Source: Gammaproteobacteria bacterium | GTDB taxonomy: Bacteria > Pseudomonadota > Gammaproteobacteria > Enterobacterales > Kangiellaceae | NCBI GenBank assembly: GCA_013372875.1 | Contig: JABXIW010000262.1 | Span: 1 to 14,474, forward strand | Direction: 5' to 3' | Length of the DNA: 14,474 nucleotides | Shown: piece after piece, positions 8,339 to 13,842 of the stretch | Position numbering within the stretch: position 1 is the first letter of the stretch | Layout of the letters: each line of letters starts with the position of its first letter | Made by a program: the position numbers and the translations under genes | The notes under the pieces: model-generated | Told to the model about the DNA's origin: nothing | What the model saw: only the letters and a program-made list of their open reading frames with translations | Databases searched by the model: none

Positions 8339-8345
8339 CCCCTTT
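8339..8345 (-). promoter_or_regulatory. Ribosome binding site overlapping upstream stop codon
   Basis: AAAGGGG on the minus strand, six bases before the ATG at 8332, overlaps the TAA (8346-8344) of the RutE-type gene. It fixes the start of the membrane protein gene and indicates co-translation with its neighbour. Confidence 0.65.
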
Positions 8346-8934
8346 ATATAATTGTATTTGCTTCGTCGAAACTTAATCTTGGACTTCTTGGAAATAAATC
8401 TTTTTCGGTACCATAGCCTAAGTTACATAAAAAATTAACCTTGATTGATGTGTCTGCAAAAAAGGTATCATTAATTTTCTTTGGGCTGAATCCTGACATA
8501 GGGCCGCAGTCTAGCCCTAGTGCGCGCGCTGCCATAATAAAGTAGCCGCCTTGTAAGCTGGAATTGCGGAAGGCGGTGGATTCAATAAATTTTTCCTTGC
8601 CTACATACCAGCTTCTAGCATCGGTGTGTGGGAAGAGTTGAGGTAGTTTTTCATAAAACTCCAAGTCCATACCGATAATGGCGCAGACTGGCGCTGTCAT
8701 GGTTTTCTCGATATTGCCTTCCATCAAACAGTCTTTCAGCTTGGCTTTGGCTTCGTCGCTTTTAACATACACCACGCGCATTGGGCAGGAGTTTGCTGAG
8801 GTTGGTCCCATCTTGACCAAGTCATCGAGCTTTTTAATCAGTTCGTCGGAAACTTCGCGCTCGTCCCAAGCATTATAGGTTCGCGCATCATAAAATAGCG
8901 TATCTAAGGCTTCTTGTGATAATGGTTTGCCCAT
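8344..8934 (-). CDS. rutE: Malonic semialdehyde reductase RutE-type nitroreductase family protein
   Basis: 196 residues, matching the length and whole-sequence pattern I recall for E. coli RutE: LFYDARTYNAW near the N-terminus, KMGPTSANSCPMRVVYV (about 41-57), NIEKTMTAPVCAIIGMD, FYEKLPQLFPHTDARSW, FRNSSLQGGYFIMAARALGL, CGPMSGF, and PRLSFDEA at the end. RutE is an FMN-dependent reductase that turns malonic semialdehyde (from uracil breakdown) into 3-hydroxypropionate. The family also includes nitroreductases of uncertain substrate. No other rut genes lie nearby, so here it may handle malonic semialdehyde from beta-alanine or act as a general aldehyde or nitro reductase (inference). It is cytoplasmic. 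A GAGGAT ribosome site lies about eight bases before the ATG. It is first in an operon with the downstream membrane protein. Confidence 0.9.
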   Translation of the reverse strand: MGKPLSQEALDTLFYDARTYNAWDEREVSDELIKKLDDLVKMGPTSANSCPMRVVYVKSDEAKAKLKDCLMEGNIEKTMTAPVCAIIGMDLEFYEKLPQLFPHTDARSWYVGKEKFIESTAFRNSSLQGGYFIMAARALGLDCGPMSGFSPKKINDTFFADTSIKVNFLCNLGYGTEKDLFPRSPRLSFDEANTII

Positions 8935-8974
8935 AAGATCCTCAATTGAGAAAATAAATTAAAGCCGTATCTTC

Positions 8975-8980
8975 TATAAT
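8975..8980 (+). promoter_or_regulatory. Possible -10 box for the SPOR lipoprotein gene
   Basis: A perfect TATAAT lies 88 bases before the TTG start. A TTGAGA hexamer (8946-8951) is 23 bp upstream, too far for a standard pair, so only the -10 is convincing. If used, the transcript has a leader of roughly 80 bases that includes the hairpin at 8995-9009. Confidence 0.3.
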
Positions 8981-8994
8981 TTTTTCCAGTGGCG

Positions 8995-9009
8995 CAAGCA
9001 AAATGCTTG
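8995..9009. repeat. Perfect 6 bp hairpin in the leader of the SPOR lipoprotein gene
   Basis: CAAGCA (8995-9000) and TGCTTG (9004-9009) are perfectly complementary around AAA. No T-run follows, so it is not a terminator. It lies between the possible -10 box and the TTG start and could be an operator or an RNA stem. Confidence 0.3.
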
Positions 9010-9067
9010 ATGCCCGACCTCATAACCGCTAATTTATTAGTATTATCAATCACTTTGGTCATTTCGC

Positions 9068-9745
9068 TTGGCAATTTCCAGATTTGTTTTTGGCACTCTC
9101 CTTATCGGGTTCATTTTGCAAGGCTGTTCCAGTCGCCAACCGTTTCAAACGGTTCAATCGCAACCAGATGCTGGTTGGTGGCAGTGTGATCCCAAAAATG
9201 AGCGCGAATGGCGCTGCAGCGATGGGCAAAGCGTGCAGGAAACTAGTGATCCGATTGAGTCAATCCAAGTGAGTCAGCAGCCCATAGAGACAATTGAGAC
9301 GGCTGAGGCTATTGAGAGCGCCGAGCCAGAAGTTCAAGCTGTAGAGACTATTGTAAGTGAGTCTATCGCAGAAGATACCGTTACAGAGAAGCCCGTCGTA
9401 GCTCAAGAGCCTATTCAGAGTTTGGAATCAGCCGAAGGAATTGTAGAGCGCCCAGTTGAGTCTGAAGAGGTCGTTGAAGTTGACGAGCAAATTAGTAGCC
9501 AGCCAGAGGTGGTGAGTACAGGCGAATGGATTATTCAATTTGCGGCTTTTAGTTCTGAAGCCGAAGCTCTCAAATTTGCCGAGCGTTTGAGCAATACTCA
9601 GATCGATCCCAAAGAAGTTAATGGCAAGCTCTGGTATCGAGTGATTTTAAATGGTTATAACACTAAAAAAGCCGCACAAGCGGCGGCTTTTCAATTGCAA
9701 ACTAATAATCCAAGCCTGCAGATTTGGATCAGGAAGCGTGACTAA
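9068..9745 (+). CDS. SPOR domain lipoprotein with acidic linker
   Basis: 225 residues from a TTG start. In-frame sequence back to the stop at 9038-9040 has no ATG or GTG, so TTG is the only usual start that keeps the signal peptide. The lipobox LQGC places the lipidated cysteine at residue 20. A short WWQC-EWRC cysteine pair follows at about 37-50. Residues about 52-145 are an acidic Glu/Ser/Val/Ile-rich linker with an internal near-duplicate, QPIETIETAEAI versus EPIQSLESAEGI. The C-terminal SPOR domain (about 152-225, GEWIIQFAAFSSEAEA to the end) matches the family that binds denuded septal peptidoglycan, so a cell-envelope or division role is likely. It is anchored by lipid, with the domain in the periplasm. 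It is divergent from rutE. Its stop overlaps the convergent thioredoxin-like gene by 4 bp. Confidence 0.82.
   Translation: MAISRFVFGTLLIGFILQGCSSRQPFQTVQSQPDAGWWQCDPKNEREWRCSDGQSVQETSDPIESIQVSQQPIETIETAEAIESAEPEVQAVETIVSESIAEDTVTEKPVVAQEPIQSLESAEGIVERPVESEEVVEVDEQISSQPEVVSTGEWIIQFAAFSSEAEALKFAERLSNTQIDPKEVNGKLWYRVILNGYNTKKAAQAAAFQLQTNNPSLQIWIRKRD
9665..9691 (-). terminator. Intrinsic terminator of the minus-strand PanE-MsrB/thioredoxin-like operon, inside the SPOR gene
   Basis: GCCGC (9671-9675) pairs with GCGGC (9683-9687; alternatively 9680-9684), extended by A:T pairs 9667-9670 with 9688-9691. Read on the minus strand the hairpin ends in six T, 51 bases beyond the stop codon at 9742. On the plus strand it codes for the Ala/Lys-rich helix of the SPOR domain and has only four T. 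It therefore best serves the minus-strand operon, though its placement within a coding sequence leaves some doubt. Confidence 0.65.
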
Positions 9746-10233
9746 TTTTCAATAAAATCAACAATATCCTGCGCTAAGCTGTTGTCAGGCTTTTCAATGA
9801 TGCGACCAATTTCTGTACCATCACGGCTAACAATAATGGTGGGTGTATAAAGCACCTGATCCTCATCTTGACGATTAAAAGGCTCTTTTTTATTGATATC
9901 CAGTGCGATTAAGCGAAGTATTAGATTGTCATTTTCAGCAGCTTCTAATAAATCTAAAAGTTGTGGGATTTCGCGTTGGCTATCATGACACCAAAGCCCA
10001 AAGTAAGTGGTCAGCACAATGGGCTCATCAATCGTCTTCAATAAATCCACATCCTCTTGGCTTACTTCTGAATCATGGTGTTTAAAAAACTCGGAATAAC
10101 TTTTCAGCTCAGTTTTGGTCATTGAGCCAGTCGGGTAGTCGCTAGATTTTTTACTGTGAGTGGCTTCTTGAGCAATGCTACAAGCCGACATGAAAAATAA
10201 GATGCTACAAGTTGCCAATAATAATTTACGCAT
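9742..10233 (-). CDS. Thioredoxin-fold lipoprotein with a CxxS active site
   Basis: 163 residues from the ATG at 10233. A longer reading from a TTG at 10278 would overlap the upstream gene and lose the signal peptide. The chosen start has AGGA (10243-10240) six bases upstream and begins a lipoprotein signal, MRKLLLATCSILFF, with lipobox MSAC at Cys18. The thioredoxin fold shows a central strand IVLTTYFGLW, then C82-H-D-S85, helix REIPQLLDLLEAA, and the cis-proline loop T130-P131 (YTPTIIVSRDG). The second active-site cysteine is a serine. It therefore cannot cycle as a classical dithiol reductase alone and may act by a monothiol or peroxidase-type route, or bind a partner (inference). It sits two bases after the PanE-MsrB stop and is surely co-translated with it, though it works in the periplasm. 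The closest known family is generic thioredoxin-like proteins. Confidence 0.83.
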   Translation of the reverse strand: MRKLLLATCSILFFMSACSIAQEATHSKKSSDYPTGSMTKTELKSYSEFFKHHDSEVSQEDVDLLKTIDEPIVLTTYFGLWCHDSQREIPQLLDLLEAAENDNLILRLIALDINKKEPFNRQDEDQVLYTPTIIVSRDGTEIGRIIEKPDNSLAQDIVDFIEN

Positions 10234-10235
10234 GG

Positions 10236-11498
10236 TTAATCCTGTTTCACAAAATTTAAACTGACCGAGTTGACGCAATAACGAATGCCCGTATCGGTTG
10301 GCCCATCATCAAAAACATGGCCAAGGTGCGAGCCGCATTGAGCGCACAGAATCTCGGTGCGGCTCATACCATGACTTAAATCATCGCGATAAGCAATGGC
10401 TTTATTGTTTTTGGCTTTATCGAAACTCGGCCAACCGCAATGCGAATCAAACTTACCATTGTGATCAAACAAGGTGGAGTCACAACAAGCGCATGAATAG
10501 TCGCCAGTTTCGGCGTGCTGATTATAAGTGCCAGTGAAAGGGCGCTCTGTGCCTGCTTGTTGTGTTACTTGATATTGTAATTTATCAAAACCTTTGGCGC
10601 GCTCAATTGCTTTAGCTTTTGAGGGTGGGAAACCGATATGAAAATCGCTCCACAGTTGCCAGTTATGAGGAGCGTTGAAATGATGCTTTGTCATCAAATC
10701 CAGTAAATAACCATTAATCGCATCGATTTCTGTTTCACGGTGGTTATTCACATCTTGGTACATGGAATTGTAATTATCGGCGGTTTGCTCAATAACTTTG
10801 ATCACTAAATCTTTTAAATTCGAGTCAAAAGCTAGGCCGATCTTATCGGCAAAATTTTGATTCTCATTAATTAAAGCCAATAAACGTGCTTTTTTGTGCT
10901 CATTTAGCAGTTCGCCGTTTTTGCATTGATAAAGAGCTGTAAGCGGATTGATGCAAGCGTTGACTAATAATTTTCGAAGTAACACTGACTCTATGTCATC
11001 TTGCCACTGGCTATTTAAGTCGGCAGTTTTAAAGTGTTCAAACCAGGCTGGGATATCTTGTTTGAGCAAGGCGCCAAATTGAATAGCCCCTTTGCCTGCG
11101 TACTGGATCGACTGTTTCGACGCTTTAAAAGCGCCATGGGTATTGCTGGCAAAAAAGATATTTTGTTCAGATACCAATTGTTTTGCAATGACCTCATGCC
11201 CCATACCATTTTGAAGTAATATCAGCTGGGTTGTTTCGCTTATTCTGTGCTTGATGGAATCAAGTGCTGCTTTTAATTGCGGAGCTTTGACGCAAACGGC
11301 TATCAACTCTAAAGAAGAGTTTTCAGAGGCCTTGCTGTAAGGAATCTTCTGAGAAAGTTCGCCATCGGTCGATTGCAAATGCCAACTAGCAGCATAATTC
11401 GACTCATCTTTCACAATAAACTGGCAATCAACTGACGCATCAGTTAATTTATGAGCTAACAACTGGCCAATAGCGCCAGCACCAAGAATAGAAATCAT
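10236..11498 (-). CDS. panE-msrB: Fusion protein: 2-dehydropantoate 2-reductase (PanE) and peptide methionine-R-sulfoxide reductase (MsrB)
   Basis: 420 residues in one frame. Residues 1 to about 287 form a whole ketopantoate reductase: GAGAIG at 6-11 binds NADP, then N97 (LLQNGMG), the catalytic lysine K176 (KLLVNACINPLTAL) and E257 (ETEIDAINGYL). It would reduce ketopantoate to pantoate for coenzyme A synthesis. After a short basic linker (about 288-303), residues about 304-420 form a whole MsrB: TERPFTGTY, zinc pairs C336/C339 and C385/C388, C354 in HCGWPSF as possible resolving cysteine, and catalytic C408 in RYCVNS. MsrB repairs methionine-R-sulfoxide in proteins. No targeting signal is present, so it is cytoplasmic. 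The linker has no in-frame ATG or GTG from which a separate MsrB could start. It is first in an operon with the thioredoxin-like gene. Both families are certain. The fusion is unusual to me. Confidence 0.92.
   Translation of the reverse strand: MISILGAGAIGQLLAHKLTDASVDCQFIVKDESNYAASWHLQSTDGELSQKIPYSKASENSSLELIAVCVKAPQLKAALDSIKHRISETTQLILLQNGMGHEVIAKQLVSEQNIFFASNTHGAFKASKQSIQYAGKGAIQFGALLKQDIPAWFEHFKTADLNSQWQDDIESVLLRKLLVNACINPLTALYQCKNGELLNEHKKARLLALINENQNFADKIGLAFDSNLKDLVIKVIEQTADNYNSMYQDVNNHRETEIDAINGYLLDLMTKHHFNAPHNWQLWSDFHIGFPPSKAKAIERAKGFDKLQYQVTQQAGTERPFTGTYNQHAETGDYSCACCDSTLFDHNGKFDSHCGWPSFDKAKNNKAIAYRDDLSHGMSRTEILCAQCGSHLGHVFDDGPTDTGIRYCVNSVSLNFVKQD
10240..10243 (-). promoter_or_regulatory. 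Ribosome binding site linking MsrB fusion and thioredoxin-like gene
   Basis: AGGA on the minus strand lies just before the fusion's stop codon (10238-10236) and six bases before the ATG at 10233. It decides the start of the thioredoxin-like gene and implies translational coupling. Confidence 0.6.
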
Positions 11499-11506
11499 TT
11501 TTCATT

Positions 11507-11514
11507 AAGAGAAG
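11507..11514 (+). promoter_or_regulatory. Ribosome binding site supporting the TTG start of ampG
   Basis: A purine tract AAGAGAAG lies four bases before the TTG at 11519. The first in-frame ATG is at 11585, after residues that precede the first membrane segment, and lacks a comparable site. It supports but does not prove the TTG start. Confidence 0.5.
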
Positions 11515-11518
11515 TATC

Positions 11519-12910
11519 TTGAATACCCAAAAGATAACACTTTCACCTAAAATAAAAAACTTTGTTTATTTCCAACCAGAAGTTATGCGTATGCTGCTTC
11601 TTGGGTTCTCAGCTGGCATTCCTTACTTATTAGTCTTTGGAACATTTTCTTTATTGTTAAAAGATGCAGGCGTTTCAAGAAGTGAAATAGGCTTTGTCTC
11701 TTGGATTGGTTTAACCTATTCAATTAAGGTTCTTTGGTCTCCTGTGGTGGATAATTTGAAGCTACCTATCATTGGAAACTTATTTGGCAAAAGAAAAAGC
11801 TGGCTCTTAGTTACTCAGTTAGGAATTATTGCTTGCTTGGTAGGTATATCAGTTTCAGAGGTTTCTCCCGAAAACTATGCAACAGTAGTTTGGTTCGCAT
11901 TTTTTACAGCCTTTTTAGCTGCTACACAGGATATTGTCATTGATGCGTTTCGTATTGAGTCTAATGATGATAAGAAGCAAGGTGCTGCTGCAGCAACTTA
12001 CATCATGGGTTATCGTATGGCTATGATCGTTACTGGTGCTGGTGCGTTAGTATTGGCTGAACATTACTCTTGGGAAACCAGTTATCAAATTATGGCTTTA
12101 TGTATGGGAGTTGGTTTATTAGGCTGGTTGTTATCACCAGAGCCTGAGCACAAATTTGAGCCACTGGGCGAGTCGAAACTAGAGAAAAGAATATCTAACA
12201 AATTTGTCTCCTTATTTTCCGATCAAGCAACTCAGCAAAGAATACAAAACAATAAAGGGTTTCAATACTTTGTTAAGGCTATCCTATCGCCTTTTGTGGA
12301 TTTTTTTACACGCTATAAGTGGTGGGCTTTTGCGATTATTGCCTTTATTCTTACTTACCGAATTAGCGATATTGTGATGGGAACTATGGCCAATGTGTTT
12401 TATGACGATATGGGTTTTACTAAATCAGAAATAGCCGCTGTATCTAAAGTTTATGGGCTTCTCATGACCATTATTGGTGCTTTTGTAGGTGGTTATGTTG
12501 TCAATAAGGTCAAAATATTAAATGCATTGATGTGGGGTATTATTTTAGTAATCGCAACCAATTTGTTGTTTGCTTATATGTCGACGCAGCCAAAAGATTT
12601 GAATTTTTTAGTGGCTGTAATTAGCGCAGATAATCTTGCTGGTGGCTTTTCTATGGGAGTGCTGTTGTCTTATATGGCGATGCTTGTGAATAAAGATTTT
12701 ACGGCCACCCAATATGCCTTGTTTAGTTCACTAATGACCCTGACTGGTAAATTTGTAGGTGGCTTTAGCGGAGTTAATATTGATAATTGGGGCTATCCTA
12801 TATTCTTCACCTATTCAGCTTTTTTAGGTGTGCCCGCGATGATTTTGATTTTTCTATTAATGTATCGTGAAAAGAAGTTACAAAAGCAAGAAACAAAAAA
12901 GGCCGAGTAA
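11519..12910 (+). CDS. ampG: AmpG-like muropeptide permease (MFS transporter)
   Basis: 463 residues from a TTG start, slightly shorter than E. coli AmpG. The N-terminal half follows the AmpG pattern closely: LLLGFSAGIPYLLVFGT, SEIGFVSWIGLTYSIKVLWSP, VDNLKLPIIG, GKRKSWLLVTQLG, ATQDIVIDAFRIE and GAAAATYIMGYRMAMI, then SPEPEH at the end of the first six-helix bundle. A polar cytoplasmic loop (about 200-245) separates it from the second bundle. AmpG imports anhydromuropeptides (GlcNAc-anhydroMurNAc peptides) from the periplasm for peptidoglycan recycling. In some species the same import signals beta-lactamase induction. No ampR, ampC or ampD gene is in view, so recycling is the safer role. It starts 20 bp from the divergent PanE-MsrB start codon. 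Its stop lies in its own terminator loop. A related PAT-family transporter with another substrate is possible. Confidence 0.85.
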   Translation: MNTQKITLSPKIKNFVYFQPEVMRMLLLGFSAGIPYLLVFGTFSLLLKDAGVSRSEIGFVSWIGLTYSIKVLWSPVVDNLKLPIIGNLFGKRKSWLLVTQLGIIACLVGISVSEVSPENYATVVWFAFFTAFLAATQDIVIDAFRIESNDDKKQGAAAATYIMGYRMAMIVTGAGALVLAEHYSWETSYQIMALCMGVGLLGWLLSPEPEHKFEPLGESKLEKRISNKFVSLFSDQATQQRIQNNKGFQYFVKAILSPFVDFFTRYKWWAFAIIAFILTYRISDIVMGTMANVFYDDMGFTKSEIAAVSKVYGLLMTIIGAFVGGYVVNKVKILNALMWGIILVIATNLLFAYMSTQPKDLNFLVAVISADNLAGGFSMGVLLSYMAMLVNKDFTATQYALFSSLMTLTGKFVGGFSGVNIDNWGYPIFFTYSAFLGVPAMILIFLLMYREKKLQKQETKKAE

Positions 12911-12921
12911 TTCGGCCTTTT
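12895..12921 (+). terminator. Bidirectional intrinsic terminator containing the ampG stop codon
   Basis: GGCCGA (12901-12906) pairs with TCGGCC (12912-12917), extended by A:T pairs 12897-12900 with 12918-12921. The five-base loop (12907-12911) contains the ampG TAA at 12908-12910. Six A on the left give the minus strand a T-run, so the hairpin should also end the convergent outer-membrane protein transcript, whose stop is at 12950. Confidence 0.85.
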
Positions 12922-12949
12922 AACACATCTAAAATTCAGAAGTGAAAAA

Positions 12950-13708
12950 CTAAAAGTGGAAGGTTAGGGCAGCATAAAAGCCATCTAGTGTTAAGTCACT
13001 AGACAATTGATCGAAGTCATCAAATTCCAAATCAAAAATACGGTAACCCACTTCAAGGCCAAAACCTGTTTCGCCTTCGTAGGCAAGATAAGCGCTGGCA
13101 TCGGTTAATTTGTCGTCATTGAATTGCCCTAGTTGTACTTGACCACCTGCGCTCAAGCCTGTGAATGGCAAATCGAATTGGGCGCGGCCGTAAAGCATTG
13201 GCACTGTGCCAGAAATGTCTACGCGAGTATTAAAGGTTGGAGTTACTTGGCCGTTCGGACGAACGTCCACAAAACCATCGAAATCTTTGGCGCTGAAACC
13301 CAAGTCTAGGTTTACCCAGTTATCCAAAACTTCATAATACAAGGTGTAGTCGGTGTGGCTGAAATCATAGCTAGTCGCAATGCTATCACCACTACTATAG
13401 TTGCCCGATTGGAAACTAAAGTCTTGGCTGGCTGTGCCGAAGCTAGTGCCATCTAAATCGTTTTGCTGCATTTTAACATTCGGCAAGAAAGGAATCGGAT
13501 GCTCAAATGCCACATAATAAACGTTGGTATCGCCATCGTTTAACCCTAAGTCGTTGTTCACATCAATGTCGCTGCCTAGTGAGCGAACGGAGCCATCGAT
13601 ATCGTAATTCCAGCGTTGGCCGCTGGTATAAACGCCTAAAAAGTCCGCGCTGGCAGCCGATGAGCCTAAGACTAATGCTAGCGCTGTAGCCAGTTTAAGT
13701 TTGTTCAT
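12950..13708 (-). CDS. TIGR04219-like outer membrane beta-barrel protein
   Basis: 252 residues. A clear signal peptide (1-21, cleaved after ASA) precedes a mature chain beginning DFLGVYTSGQRWNYD. The rest alternates polar and hydrophobic residues in strands, with aromatic girdles and acidic turns (DIDVNNDLGLNDGD, LEFDDFDQL). It ends in ALTFHF, whose terminal Phe is the usual BAM insertion signal. There is no OmpA peptidoglycan domain or plug, so it is probably a small barrel of eight to ten strands. The overall pattern matches the TIGR04219 family of uncharacterised gammaproteobacterial outer membrane proteins. I know no established function. An AAGG ribosome site lies about seven bases upstream of the ATG. 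It is divergent from tcdA and probably monocistronic. Confidence 0.85.
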   Translation of the reverse strand: MNKLKLATALALVLGSSAASADFLGVYTSGQRWNYDIDGSVRSLGSDIDVNNDLGLNDGDTNVYYVAFEHPIPFLPNVKMQQNDLDGTSFGTASQDFSFQSGNYSSGDSIATSYDFSHTDYTLYYEVLDNWVNLDLGFSAKDFDGFVDVRPNGQVTPTFNTRVDISGTVPMLYGRAQFDLPFTGLSAGGQVQLGQFNDDKLTDASAYLAYEGETGFGLEVGYRIFDLEFDDFDQLSSDLTLDGFYAALTFHF

Positions 13709-13737
13709 TTTTTGTACCTTTGGAAAAAGTTTGGCGC

Positions 13738-13765
13738 ATTGTAGCCATTTTTATCGCGATGAAAA
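13738..13765 (-). promoter_or_regulatory. Putative sigma70 promoter of the outer membrane protein gene
   Basis: On the minus strand TACAAT (13743-13738, 5 of 6) follows TTTTCA (13765-13760, 4 of 6) with a 16 bp spacer, 29 bases before the ATG at 13708. Spacing and position are good. Confidence 0.5.
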
Positions 13766-13774
13766 GTGATTCCT

Positions 13775-13804
13775 TTAAAAAAATTCCAAATAAGTTGATA
13801 TAAT
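13775..13804 (+). promoter_or_regulatory. Putative sigma70 promoter of tcdA
   Basis: A perfect TATAAT (13799-13804) with TTAAAA (13775-13780, 4 of 6) 18 bp upstream, 38 bases before the ATG at 13843. It lies directly upstream of the divergent outer-membrane gene's promoter, with only about 10 bp between the two. Confidence 0.55.
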
Positions 13805-13842
13805 CCGCTTTTCCCACAAAATCACAGCAAACCCAACTAGCA

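Noticed and set aside
8989..9189. Overlapping plus-strand frame upstream of the SPOR gene as an alternative N-terminus
   Set aside because: It is in a different reading frame from the SPOR domain and has no family features. Using it would need a frameshift for which nothing in the sequence argues.
10234..10278. TTG start extending the thioredoxin-like protein by 15 residues
   Set aside because: It overlaps the MsrB coding end in another frame and buries the lipoprotein signal. The ATG at 10233 has AGGA at good spacing.
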